Assembly (NCBI RefSeq): GCF_022376445.1
Contig: NW_025955671.1
Location: forward strand, 1 to 15,336
Length of the DNA stretch: 15,336 nt
Source of the DNA: Fomitopsis serialis
Taxonomy: Eukaryota; Basidiomycota; Agaricomycetes; Polyporales; Fomitopsidaceae
Direction of reading: 5' to 3'
The first letter of the stretch is position 1. Each line of letters begins with the position of its first letter. The notes beneath the pieces are model-generated. The model saw nothing but the letters and a program-made list of their open reading frames with translations. It did not search any database and was not told the origin of the DNA. Shown here piece by piece: positions 1-7,982 of this stretch. Both the position numbers and the translations under genes were made by a program.

Positions 1-165
1 CTCCATCCCAGTCACAGCTCCGGACTTGGCCATCTCCATGACAGTACGCTCGCTCGCATGTCTGAAACGCCGGTGCCAGGTGTGAACATCGGCTGCTCTC
101 GCATTCGTCAACGATGCTAAGGCGTTTGGCTCTCCAGGTGTCGCCGGCAGAGCCTGACTATTGAC
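1..165 (-). CDS. Ty1/copia Pol fragment, pre-integrase region (runs off the window edge)
   Basis: The minus strand is open from 165 to the window edge. It contains ADVHTWHRRFRHASERTVME, the W-H-x-R-x-x-H signature of the GAG-pre-integrase domain that precedes the integrase core in copia polyproteins. This segment is the in-frame continuation of the gag-protease ORF at 1836-3194. The two are separated by the insertion at 170-1835, and when that insertion and one copy of the 4-bp duplication are disregarded the frame runs straight through. Integrase, reverse transcriptase and RNase H should lie to the left of the window. The element was therefore split after it arrived. The family call is firm; whether the rest of Pol is intact cannot be seen here. 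Confidence 0.85.
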
Positions 166-169
166 ACGA
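166..169. repeat. Left 4-bp target-site duplication (ACGA)
   Basis: ACGA here matches ACGA at 1836-1839, exactly flanking the 1,666-bp insertion. Keeping one copy rejoins the copia reading frame (…VLTR then VNSQALP…), which independently supports these boundaries. A 4-bp duplication fits integrase-type insertion. Confidence 0.7.
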
Positions 170-497
170 TGATGAGCCCTTAGCTCACCTACCCACCGAA
201 AACACCATTTACGGTCGATACAACAGTACACTAAGTCAGAACGGTCGACGCACTGTCCGTCCGTTTGAGGGAACCGCCCGATGTTCGAAGCTCAAGCGTC
301 AATGTTCGGAACCCTTAGTGGCAGAGGCAAGCGGTTTAGAAGTGTCGCTACATTGGTAGGACTCCGGAGCAAGTACATGGCTACGTCAAACTAACTAGTG
401 ACGGCCTCGGCAACTCTCGTATCTATGGCCTCGACCTCCACACCCATGACCACCACCCCTACCCCTACGAACAGACGGGCCGGTGTCGGAGCCACGG

Positions 498-1090
498 TCA
501 GTGTTGACGCGCTTGAGTAGGCTTTCGAGCAACCCAACGAGGGTGCCGTGCGTGCGGCGCTATGTTGTGAATCGCTCGACCCATGGACTCGAGGTTGTCG
601 GGCAGCTGGCGAAAGTCGGACAGGATCAACGACTCGCGCTGATACTGCGGGTTCGCGAGGGGACAACGCTCGGCCTGGTTGACTTGTTCGAGCAGTACCA
701 AGGTCTCGGACCACGCGATCGTAGGGTAGGGCGAACCTAGGATGTCTCCCTGGTTGCCATCGCGGTGAAAGACCTCGTCGAGGTAACGCATCAACTCGTC
801 GATCTCGGGGAACGACCTAGGAGCAGGAAGCGTATTGTTCGCCAGCAGGATGGCCCGGCTGCGGGACTCGAACAAGAATCGCTGTTCGAAGGTCGGTTCG
901 ATGGTTCGAACGATAGTCTAAGTTCGGAGGCACGTACGATCATCCAACGGACTCCGTGAGCCCAAGCCAGCCACTCTCCGGGACTGTTGGCATTGTATCG
1001 CGGTTCGACAAGTCCCTCGGTCTTGAGGACTTCGAGGAGGCGATAGTAGCGGGCAGCATACGCTTCGGAAGTTGGGTCGAGGTGCGGCAT
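498..1090 (-). CDS. A1: unknown protein, homologue of A2, two exons
   Basis: The function is not recognised. Exon 1 is 1090-938 (51 codons), the intron is 882-937 (56 nt, GTACGT..CAG, phase 0) and exon 2 is 881-498, giving about 178 aa. Exon 1 ends in a W-x-x-x-H-G-V-R-W segment (GEWLAWAHGVRWMI), and exon 2 begins RFLFES and contains YPTIAWS. The same landmarks and the same intron position occur in A2 (4115-4870). By my hand alignment 21 of 41 residues match across the end of exon 1. I chose the start at 1090 because it corresponds to the A2 start; an in-frame ATG at 1228 would add 46 residues of doubtful character. The C-terminus is uncertain: past about residue 120 another frame on the same strand stays open to about 391, so a late frameshift or missed intron is possible. 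The gene lies wholly inside the 170-1835 insertion. Confidence 0.6.
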
Positions 1091-1424
1091 GTTCGTGTAA
1101 GACAGGCGAACTCCTGCAACTGTCTCATATCTTCGAGGACGGTCACCGGCTCTGGTTATGACCTTCGCCGTTCGGGGACGGTCGTCCGTTATGCAGAACC
1201 TGCGGAAGGCCGAGTTGGGTTCTCTCATGTGTTAGTAGGTCCGGGTCGAGTGTTGTGACATTCTCCGATTGGCTGCTTTCCTTATCACTTTCATTCATCA
1301 TTTCTTGTATTTCTCTTGGCTCTCTTGGTCTTCGGACCGTATTTTCCTGTATATACTCTGGGACTTGTTCCCTTCGAATCTCAGAGACCCCCTTACCCTC
1401 TCAATCTCACCTCGCACCGGCGAG

Positions 1425-1525
1425 GTTCGTCAGTCAGCCAGTACGTTCGAAAGTCAGCAAGTTCGCCAGTCAGCCAGTACGTTCGAAGCCAGTCAGTCAG
1501 TCAGTCAGTTCGCCAGTACGTTCGC
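1425..1525. repeat. 36-bp direct repeat and CAGT simple-sequence run
   Basis: A near-identical 27-bp block containing CAGTCAGCCAGTACGTTCGAA occurs at 1425-1451 and 1461-1487, a 36-bp spacing. It is followed by consecutive CAGT units and a partial third copy (TTCGCCAGTACGTTCGCC). It lies in the 5' leader of A1, upstream on the minus strand. It may be a regulatory tandem repeat of the inserted element or simple slippage. Confidence 0.75.
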
Positions 1526-1832
1526 CAGCTTGTAGTTGCCCCGAGAGGCTCTACACTTCTCCTCCTGCCGTCGCTCGCCTTCCTTGTCACCGTTCGTTCG
1601 ACACATCTGTCGAAACCCTCCCTCCTACCTTCGAGGCTTAGCCCTCGCCTTCGAACAGTCTTCGACATCTTCGAAGCTCTCCCACGTCGTTCGGAGTCTT
1701 GTCCGTCCTCCTCCTTCTTACCTAGACCACTGTACAGTCCCCCGTACATCTCATAGACGCAGAGGCCTCGCATACCACTGCTCGACCTCCCGGTTGGGTT
1801 TTGTGTGGCTTTTTGTGTTCTTTTCGGTCGCG

Positions 1833-3194
1833 TCAACGAGTAAGGACAACCTCATACAAATTGTTGGTCGTCATGCTCCCGACGAGGATTGTGTCACTGC
1901 CATCCTGGCTAGCAATGCGCATCTCGCCACCCTTGATCTGGATATTGCATCCGCTCCCGTCGATTCGAGACAGCAACACTAGGTTGGCTGCCATTTCGGG
2001 TATGTGGAGCGCGTTGCGGAAGGTCACGACTGAGCGTCGTCCTTCGATGGTCATCTCCGCGTGGACGCACCCGACTCCAATAATCGTGAATTCAGCGCCT
2101 CGTTTGGCGCTGCTTCCGGAGTGGGGCGTCAAAGGTAGGTATTCAGAGAAGTACGAGCGGTCGGTGAAGTAGTGGTGGCTCGCCCCGGAATCGAGGTAAG
2201 CACGTATCGTTCCGCTAGGGTCGGTCAAGGCTAGCGTGGGTGATATAGTGGCCATAAAGACATTGTAGTTCGGGACCCCACTAGGGGTCGACGTAGACAC
2301 GGTGTTCGCAGATGCGTTGGAGTTCGTCGTAGTCATAGGATGAGCCAGATCGGCAGGCGATCCTCTCTTCGGACGCGGCGGCGACTTCCAGTTCGCCGGC
2401 TGCTGCCCCGCCATGCCCCCGCCTTCGCAATAACAATGTTCCTTTGAGTGTCCCTTCCACAGGCACCACTCGCAGATCTGGATGGCCTTCGCTGCCGTCA
2501 TAAACGCCGATGTCTGCGGCTCGCTCGACGCTGCAGCCTGCGTTGCACCGAGAGGGTTCTGAGGCTGGCCGGTCCGCAGCATTTCATTGTCGTGGACGGC
2601 GAGGATAGTGAGGATTACATCCTCGGGATCGGATTTCGTGAGGAGACCTGCCGTGATATGATTATAGACTTCGCCCATAGATTGGCAAATGATGATGGCA
2701 AAGCGATGGTCGGTGAGGGGCGACGACATCTCATTACACGCCTTGCGACGGCGGCGTAGTTCTTTGAAGTGTGCGTGGATGTCCGAACCAGGGACGTACT
2801 TGCATTTCTTCAAATACTCCTCGGCGTTCATGACCGCCAGCTCGCTTCGCCTCTCCTTTATCACCAGCAGTGCTGTCCAGAACTCATACACCGTTAAGCC
2901 GAAAGGTTCGACCCCACAGATCGAGAGGTCCATGTTAAGCGTACAGGTCGCCTTCGCATGGAGGTCATTCTTGTTCCATTTGGCAAGTTCGGTCACTTCG
3001 GCTGGAGTGGGCGTGGCGCCGGCAGGCTTAGGTGCGGTCGTCTTTCCGAGCAGGTGGTCCAACTTTCCTTGGAGTTCGACGATCATGAGAATTTTACTCT
3101 TCCACTGCACCCAGTTGGTGCGGTTCAGATGGAAGTTCTCCGGGAGAATGAGAACCTTTTCCTTGTCGTCCGCCATACTAGTGGGTATATGCAT
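1833..3194 (-). CDS. Ty1/copia Gag and aspartic protease, interrupted at its 3' end
   Basis: 453 residues. The N-terminal part (LPENFHLNRTNWVQWKSKIL, residues 17-36) is the gag-polypeptide start typical of copia elements. A CCHC zinc knuckle follows at C241, C244, H249 and C254 (CEWCLWKGHSKEHC). The aspartic protease active site is LDSGASHHYF with catalytic D335. Gag binds and packages element RNA and the protease matures the polyprotein. The visible stop (TGA, 1833-1835) is the first three bases of the inserted element, so the native ORF is 1836-3194 and continued into 165-1. The start may be the ATG at 3194 or the one six codons later at 3176 (MADDKEK). Upstream are the primer-binding site and LTR at 3311-3490. 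No internal stop or frameshift is seen before the insertion point, so the copy looks fairly young apart from the insertion. Confidence 0.9.
   Translation of the reverse strand: MHIPTSMADDKEKVLILPENFHLNRTNWVQWKSKILMIVELQGKLDHLLGKTTAPKPAGATPTPAEVTELAKWNKNDLHAKATCTLNMDLSICGVEPFGLTVYEFWTALLVIKERRSELAVMNAEEYLKKCKYVPGSDIHAHFKELRRRRKACNEMSSPLTDHRFAIIICQSMGEVYNHITAGLLTKSDPEDVILTILAVHDNEMLRTGQPQNPLGATQAAASSEPQTSAFMTAAKAIQICEWCLWKGHSKEHCYCEGGGMAGQQPANWKSPPRPKRGSPADLAHPMTTTNSNASANTVSTSTPSGVPNYNVFMATISPTLALTDPSGTIRAYLDSGASHHYFTDRSYFSEYLPLTPHSGSSAKRGAEFTIIGVGCVHAEMTIEGRRSVVTFRNALHIPEMAANLVLLSRIDGSGCNIQIKGGEMRIASQDGSDTILVGSMTTNNLYEVVLTR
1836..1839. repeat. Right 4-bp target-site duplication (ACGA)
   Basis: Partner of the ACGA at 166-169. 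It sits exactly between the element terminus (…GTCGCGTCA) and the interrupted gag-protease codons. Confidence 0.7.
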
Positions 3195-3310
3195 GTTTTC
3201 GGTGGGTATATGCGCGCGAAAAACGGTTTACTGCGTCGGAAAAACATCGAACGGGTGGTTGTGCCCTTAATGTGTCGTCGGTTTGTACGAGGGTTGAGTT
3301 AAGACGGGAC

Positions 3311-3323
3311 GGGGCTCATAACC
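3311..3323 (-). promoter_or_regulatory. Candidate primer-binding site of the copia element
   Basis: On the minus strand the sequence GGTTATGAGCCCC directly follows a TTAACA end. Copia LTRs end in CA and are followed at once by a tRNA-derived primer site, commonly of the TGGTATCAGAGC type, which this resembles only loosely. The spacing of about 115 bp to the gag ATG fits. The assignment rests mainly on position. Confidence 0.45.
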
Positions 3324-3490
3324 TGTTAATGTTACAGCGTCTTAGTCTCGACCTCGTGGTACTCGACTTTTATATTGATATACCTGTTAATGTTACAGCG
3401 TCTACGAGGCACAGGATTAGTGTCCGTTGTCCGTGAATACTGCTACAGAAACGGCTTACCTCAGTCTCGACCTCGTGGTACTCGACTGAG
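3324..3490 (-). repeat. Copia 5' LTR end (R/U5 and part of U3), with internal partial duplication
   Basis: Read on the minus strand, the LTR would end ...TTACAGG-like/TAACA at 3324, just before the primer site. A 22-bp block (ACCTGTTAATGTTACAGCGTCT) occurs at 3321-3342 and again at 3382-3403. A 25-bp block (AGTCTCGACC...ACTCGACT) occurs at 3344-3368 and 3463-3487. The two copies of this pair differ by a 58-bp spacer, so the LTR end has been partly duplicated or two LTR ends are nested. I could not place the outer LTR boundary; it lies somewhere right of 3490. Confidence 0.5.
3367..3374 (-). promoter_or_regulatory. Candidate LTR TATA box (TATAAAAG)
   Basis: TATAAAAG on the minus strand lies about 45 bp upstream of the inferred LTR end and in the right orientation to transcribe gag at 3194. 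This is the expected place for the RNA polymerase II promoter of a copia element with a short R/U5. Confidence 0.5.
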
Positions 3491-4114
3491 GTGCCTCCAG
3501 TCTACGCGCGTCCGTCAAAGTCCGTTCGTACGTCACGTGTCCGTGTCTAAACTAGCGCCCGTGTCTCGGTCCTACCTCAACAAGAGTGACCGGAAGGAAT
3601 CGATGGTGTCGGTAGAAACGACGGGCGGGGGTGTTGGCAAACGGATGGGAAGGGGATGTGACGATTTGGGTCCGGAGGGGACGTACGAGCTCAGATACTC
3701 GTAAAGGGACTGTGACGCGGTCGGAGGAGGGTGGTGAACTCACCCGCCAACGCAGGGACTCGGAGTGAACACGTAGAAACTCGTTGAAGCCGGATGGAAC
3801 ACAGAGAGCCGGAAGGAAACACGGTGCTCGTTGAAGGTGAACGCAGTGATCTATTCGCAACACAGTAAACACAGGACACAGTGAGAAACACAGGGAATCG
3901 CAGTTGAGCTCGCTCTCTACTCCTAGGTGGTAGGTAGGTAGGATCTCCCCCGTCCGGTCCCCGGCTCCCTCCCTTATCTTCCCTCCGGCTCTATCTCCCA
4001 CGCCTCCGCCTCGCTGGCTCCTCTCCCCGTACTCTCCCGTTCTCTCCGGGTCCTCTCGGGCCCTCCTCCCGTCCCCTTTGTCCCACCGGTTCCCGTCCTC
4101 CCCTCCTCCGTGCC
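3491..4114. other. Gene-free stretch: purine-rich then pyrimidine-rich, A2 leader
   Basis: From about 3570 to 3900 the plus strand is G/A-rich and contains several ACACAG words (3859-3895). From about 3945 to 4113 it becomes strongly C/T-rich up to the A2 start codon. The pyrimidine-rich part looks like a fungal 5' leader/promoter. The left part may still include U3 of the copia LTR. I see no supported gene; the long minus-strand open frame across it follows from composition. Confidence 0.5.
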
Positions 4115-4870
4115 ATGTCATCCTCCATGCCCCTCAATCCACTCGCCACCGTCCACATCCGCCGGTACTTCCTCCTGCTGGAAGTGCTTCGACATGAACA
4201 GGCCGCCGAGCCACACCTCGATATGTCCTCGCCTGGCACCTGGCTCGTGTGGGGTCATGGCGTCCGCTGGCTTCTGGTACGCATGCCCCCGCTTGTCCCT
4301 TCCGCCGCTTGACTCTTGTCCTAGCGCATGCTCTTCGACTCGTTCTCCCTGGCTACGGCCCATAGCGACGCGTCCCTTCTGTCACCCCGCAGTGTTCCCT
4401 CCGTGGCCTCTTTGCTCGCGTATGTTGACACCGTATTCAAGGGCATTCCCTCCGACATCAACACCGGCACTGCCCTGTATCCTGCCATCGCGTGGTCCCC
4501 TCACAGGGTCCATGCCAATCCGTCCGTCGGACAGCCTCGCCCGCAGTCTCCCCCTCAGTTCGTAGACCCACCCCTTCGCCTATCTTCCCTCCGGCTTGCT
4601 TCCGATAACCACGACTCCCTTCATGCTCGCATGGGCACGTTGATGAGCGAACAGCGGTCCTCTGCCGGTCGTATCCGTAGCGACGTCGGGTTTGTAGTCC
4701 GCGAGATCTACGACTTGGGCCGTTCCGTCCGCCTGATCACCGAACCGGATGGTGCTTTCGGGGGTGCTGCCGGAGGGAACGTAGATCTGGAGGAGAGTTC
4801 GGTCGGAGGCCCGGAGGGTATCGACATCACCGTTCCGGAGATGTTTGACGGAGGGAACACTGTTTCGTAG
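4115..4870 (+). CDS. A2: unknown protein, homologue of A1, two exons, first gene of the cassette
   Basis: Exon 1 is 4115-4276 (54 codons), the intron 4277-4324 (48 nt, GTACGC..CTAG with a TTGAC branch-like site, phase 0), and exon 2 4325-4870; 235 aa in all. Exon 1 ends GTWLVWGHGVRWLL and exon 2 opens RMLFDSF and contains LYPAIAWSP, matching A1. The region after about residue 125 is not clearly shared with A1. It is helical and polar (SLHARMGTLMSEQRSSAGRI) and ends in an acidic, glycine-rich tail. There is no signal peptide, no membrane span and no domain I recognise. It sits 391 bp upstream of gene B on the same strand. Conservation of the intron and of the W/H/R positions argues for a real protein family; the role is unknown. 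A structural or Gag-like role for the mobile element is possible but unproven. Confidence 0.7.
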
Positions 4871-5261
4871 CGTACCCTTGGCTTGTAGTCGTTCGTGACT
4901 CTCTGAATGAACGGCCGGTCCTTGTGCCGTTCCTTTCCTTGTGCTATATGTTGCCTTACGGGGCTGGGCTACGTCCCTGCCCCACATCTCCCCCACCTGA
5001 AATTCTGACCATCCTCGGTCAGGTCCTGCCTTCTGGATCATCCAGGCCCTTCCGCCTTGAGGACTCCTTGTGCGTTCCCCTAATCACGATTGTCCCTTGT
5101 TGCTTATGATGTATTCCGTCCGGGCGCCTCCTCCGTGAGATCGATTCCCCTGACCAGCTTCCTCCGGACACAAAACACGCCGCTGCCCGCCATCTTGATG
5201 CCGTGTCCGCTTGCTTTCAACTCCCTTGATCTCCCCTTCATCCGACTCTCGTCTTTCCATT
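4871..5261. other. A2-B intergenic region
   Basis: About 390 bp of C/T-rich DNA without a convincing ORF. It ends in TCTTTCCATT just before the B start codon. It probably holds the A2 3' end and the B promoter. No terminator or other signal could be singled out. Confidence 0.5.
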
Positions 5262-6836
5262 ATGGCCTCCCCTCCGATATCGTGCGAGCCATCTGCTTCC
5301 TCTTTGGGTTCGGCTCCTTCCGGCGCTACTGCGTTGACCTTCTACGAACGCCGCGCAGCTCAGGCGCAATTGATGGAGCTTTGGGACGACGTGGCAACAT
5401 TTCTCTCCGCCCGTGCTAACCGCCCCTCCAGCTGACGCCGGGGACCTCGAGGTAATGGAATGGCTCCGGTGGGCCCGTAGGGCCGTCTATCTTCAGGTAC
5501 CAGTCCCCGTCTTCCTTCCGCTTCATACAGTTGCTGACCTTTAGTCCACCGTAGCTTACTGTCGAGGCCAACTCCCTGGTCGCACAGCGGAACGGACATG
5601 AGTCCCCCGGCAATCCGCCCTCCACCATTGAGGCTTTGAACCGGCTGTCCGACACCATAGCGGAGCGTGCTTTTGCAGTAGGGGCACCTTACCAGGCGTA
5701 TGCTGCCCAGCTTCGTGCTGACATCGAGAACCGGGTCGGCCTCCGGGATGATCTGCGCACCGCGCGCTGGAACGATGCTCCCCTGGTGCTTAGTGAGCAC
5801 TTTTCACCGTCATTGGCCCGTCCGTCCTCCCTCCGCTGGTCCCTTCGTCCCTTCCGCCCTCCGGTACAATGTTGGCCCCGGTTGCTTCACGCATTCCCGC
5901 TCCCATTCCGGTTCGCACTGCTCGTCCCGCTATCCTCCCCGTTCCTCCACCCTCGCGCCCCACCTCCCCTATGGCCATCTCGCTGCCCGTTCCTGACCGC
6001 AAACCCTTGTTTCTTCTGGGCACGCCGTCCCCTCCTCCTCGTGTTTCCTCCCCGCCCGTTGTTCCTCCATCCGCCACCCCCTCCGGGCTCCCCGTTTGTC
6101 GTGTTCGCCTCCGCGTGGCTGACGAGCCGCCTACTCCTCCTCCCGCCCCTGTTTCTGGCTGCGACGTAGTTCCTCCCCTCCCTTCCGGTTCTACCCAGGC
6201 CAACCGGATGCGATACGGCCCCCACGTGTACAATGTGATTCCCCGTTGCGAGTCCTGCGTTACTCACGGGACCATCTGTCGCACCGATGGGCTTCCTCAT
6301 CACCAGTGCACCCCCTGCGCTCGGAGCAAGGCACGGTGTTCCCTCTGGACGCTCGGTGCACCTCCTTTCCTTAGTTCCGCTGACCCGTTTCCACGTCCGA
6401 CTTACCCCGTGTTGCAGACAAGGGTCCCTTTGAGATGTGGTACATTGGCCCTCACCCACTCATCTCTCGGTCCCAAGCACGCGACTACGATTTCCGCACT
6501 TCCGTGCAGGGACGAGTTCATGGCAACGTCCCCCACAACCTTCTCAGCGCGTTCCGGGATGATCAGCCTGGCCCTTCCATTCCCGCCGCGCCTCCTGTTC
6601 CCGGTCCGTCTTCCCGTCCCACTCCCCCTCTTCCCCGCACTGGCGCCATACGGGACCGTGCCCGGAGGCTCAAGGCCGACACCGCTTGAGTGGAGTCTCT
6701 TTACACCGCTCGATTCTCACAGGCGGGCCAGGATCACGACCCTACCGGTGGGCGGGAGGGGGTCGACAAGATTGAGGAGGATGAGGACATGCCACTACCG
6801 GGTGGTGACGACCCGGAGTCCGAGGAGGATGCGTAG
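5262..6836 (+). CDS. B: proline-rich protein with Zn2Cys6-like cysteine cluster, frame-broken
   Basis: The function is not recognised. In order: an N-terminal helical part from ATG 5262 (TFYERRAAQAQLMELWDD), a charged helical block (EVMEWLRWARRAVYLQ, then STIEALNRLSDTIAERAF), a long proline-rich linker (about 5870-6180), a six-cysteine cluster at 6247-6339, and an acidic tail ending at TAG 6834-6836. Two introns fit well: 5497-5554 (58 nt, phase 0) and 6356-6417 (62 nt, phase 1). Three defects remain: a +1 frame change near 5431, a frame change near 5800 with no usable splice pair, and an in-frame TGA at 6687-6689 after which the frame stays open for 48 codons. One CTAAC..CCTCCAG acceptor at 5431 hints at an extra intron, but the only donor in the right phase is poor. 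It may be a decayed gene or one with unusual splicing. Its Cys arrangement suggests zinc and perhaps nucleic-acid binding. Confidence 0.5.
6247..6339 (+). other. Six-cysteine zinc-cluster-like motif inside gene B
   Basis: The residues read C-x2-C-x6-C-x9-C-x2-C-x6-C (CESCVTHGTIC … CTPCARSKARC). The spacing matches fungal Zn2Cys6 binuclear clusters, but the basic residues sit in the second half (ARSKAR) instead of the usual first half. It is clearly unlike the CCHC knuckle of retroviral-type Gag seen in the copia element of this window. Confidence 0.7.
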
Positions 6837-7265
6837 AGGTACCCGCCGTCCGTAGACATGTATACTCGTTGCTGTGTCTCCGCTGTCCCGCAATTCACGT
6901 TTTCTGCTATCGTTCCCCAGGTAAATCTGGTGTCGTTGCCGTCCTCTTTGTTCCCCGTGCCCTCGGTACCCCTCCCCCCTTTTTGACTCGGTGAGGCCAT
7001 CAATCGTTCTAGCTTCCTCCCCAGTATTTCTTCCATAAGATCACCGTGTATTGCCTCGTGATCTTCCTGCTTCCCGTCTTCCGTGTCCCCCTTTCCGATC
7101 CGCACCATCCGGTCCCCCTCCCCTCTGCCTTGCGCCCAACACATGTTATCCTTCCGGGTCTTCTGATCCCTCCCCTCCCCTTCCTTCCTTCGTACTTCTA
7201 TCCTCCCTCCGGTCCCTCCTCACTTCCTCCGCGCACCCGTATTTCCCGTTTTCTTCACCCTTGCC
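6837..7265. other. B-C intergenic region
   Basis: About 430 bp, strongly C/T-rich from 7070 onward (CCCTTTCC, CCTCCCCTTCC words). No supported gene. It is probably the B 3' end followed by the promoter and leader of C. Confidence 0.5.
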
Positions 7266-7956
7266 ATGGTACGTCACCCCCACCGTCTTATGATTTCGTC
7301 CAGTGCGTGTTAACCTTCTCCGGCCCCTCCCCTGTCAGAGTGGACCGTGGCCCCCTCCGTACTCCCCTGAATGCCCGCCTCGGCGTCCACCTGGCATATC
7401 CATCGCCGCGTCCTTCTTAGCCCCTTCAGGGCCTCCGTCAGGCAACGTACATGTCCGTCAACCTTCCCTCCGGGGATTGTCTGTTGACAAGCAGCTCCGT
7501 GCCCTCGAGAGCTGTACCAACGCCCTCATGAACCATGCCGAGCGCTCCGAGTCTCTGTTTGCCGACTTTCAAGAGCACCTTCTTGAGGATCTCCTCGCCT
7601 TCCGCTCGCATTTCGAAGGTTCCGACCGCGACCTGTGGGACCGTGCACAGCGCACCCTTCACCTCATCACCGACCTCCGCGAACAGCTGGATCGCCACCA
7701 GATCGACACCGGGATCTGCGTCCACGACCTTTCCACTTCCATTACCAGGATCTCCCGCAATACCGACTCCCTGACCCACTGGGTCCGTGAGCTGGCCGCC
7801 TCTTCCTCTGATCCCGCCGTTCTTGATGTGTTAACCACCGTGGAGCAGCGCATGGCGTTCCTCATCACCCACCTTCAGTCCATCCCTGTTTCCTTCCCTA
7901 CTCCGCTGTTTCCTCCTCCGGACCAGTCCCCTCCGACGCCTCCTGTCTCTCTTTGA
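7266..7956 (+). CDS. C: unknown helical, coiled-coil-like protein, last gene of the cassette
   Basis: The main exon is 7339-7956. The proposed start is an ATG at 7266-7268 that abuts an intron at 7269-7338 (70 nt, GTACGT donor, GTTAAC branch-like site, CTGTCAG acceptor). This makes exon 1 just the start codon and gives 206 aa. The alternative is a GTG or an internal ATG near 7528, because no other upstream ATG exists in this frame. After a proline-rich N-terminus (about 45 residues) the protein is mostly charged amphipathic helix with leucine spacing suggesting a coiled coil (VDKQLRALESCTNALM, LLEDLLAFRSHFEG, LHLITDLREQLDRH), ending in a proline-rich tail. No catalytic motif is visible. It converges on the integrase ORF, with only 26 bp between the two stop codons, and has the same strand and base composition as A2 and B. 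The role is unknown; scaffold or structural is a guess. Confidence 0.6.
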
Positions 7957-7982
7957 CAGGCCCGCGCCGCGGCCTCCTCTTC

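Larger units (their letters stand above)
170..1835. mobile_element. 1,666-bp TG..CA insertion inside the copia element, carrying gene A1
   Basis: On the plus strand the segment begins TGATGAGCCC and ends CGGTCGCGTCA, so it has the TG..CA termini of LTR-type elements. It is flanked by ACGA duplications and interrupts the copia ORF at one codon boundary. Only short inverted similarity is visible at the ends (TGA..TCA), so it is not an obvious long-TIR DNA transposon. It contains gene A1 on the minus strand, a 36-bp direct repeat with a CAGT run near 1425-1525, and eight TTCGAA sites. At 170-497, downstream of A1, I see no feature apart from alternative reading frames of the A1 3' end. At 1091-1424 and 1526-1835 there is a pyrimidine-rich (plus-strand) leader with no convincing gene. 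It could be a solo LTR, an internally deleted LTR element, or a small non-autonomous element. Confidence 0.7.

Noticed and set aside
1091..1228. Upstream in-frame ATG at 1228 as the A1 start
   Set aside because: The extra 46 residues have no counterpart in A2, whose upstream DNA is non-coding, so the ATG at 1090 is preferred.
1255..1982. Several plus-strand open frames in the insertion and across its right edge
   Set aside because: They translate the CAGT/TTCG simple repeats into Ser-rich sequence, and one crosses the element boundary, so it cannot be an ancestral gene.
3552..4121. 189-residue minus-strand open frame overlapping the A2 start
   Set aside because: It arises from the strand-skewed composition, starts inside A2's exon, and has no coherent protein character.
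5790..6459. Minus-strand open frames of 147 and 190 residues, Gly/Arg-rich
   Set aside because: They are antisense shadows of the proline-rich linker of gene B.
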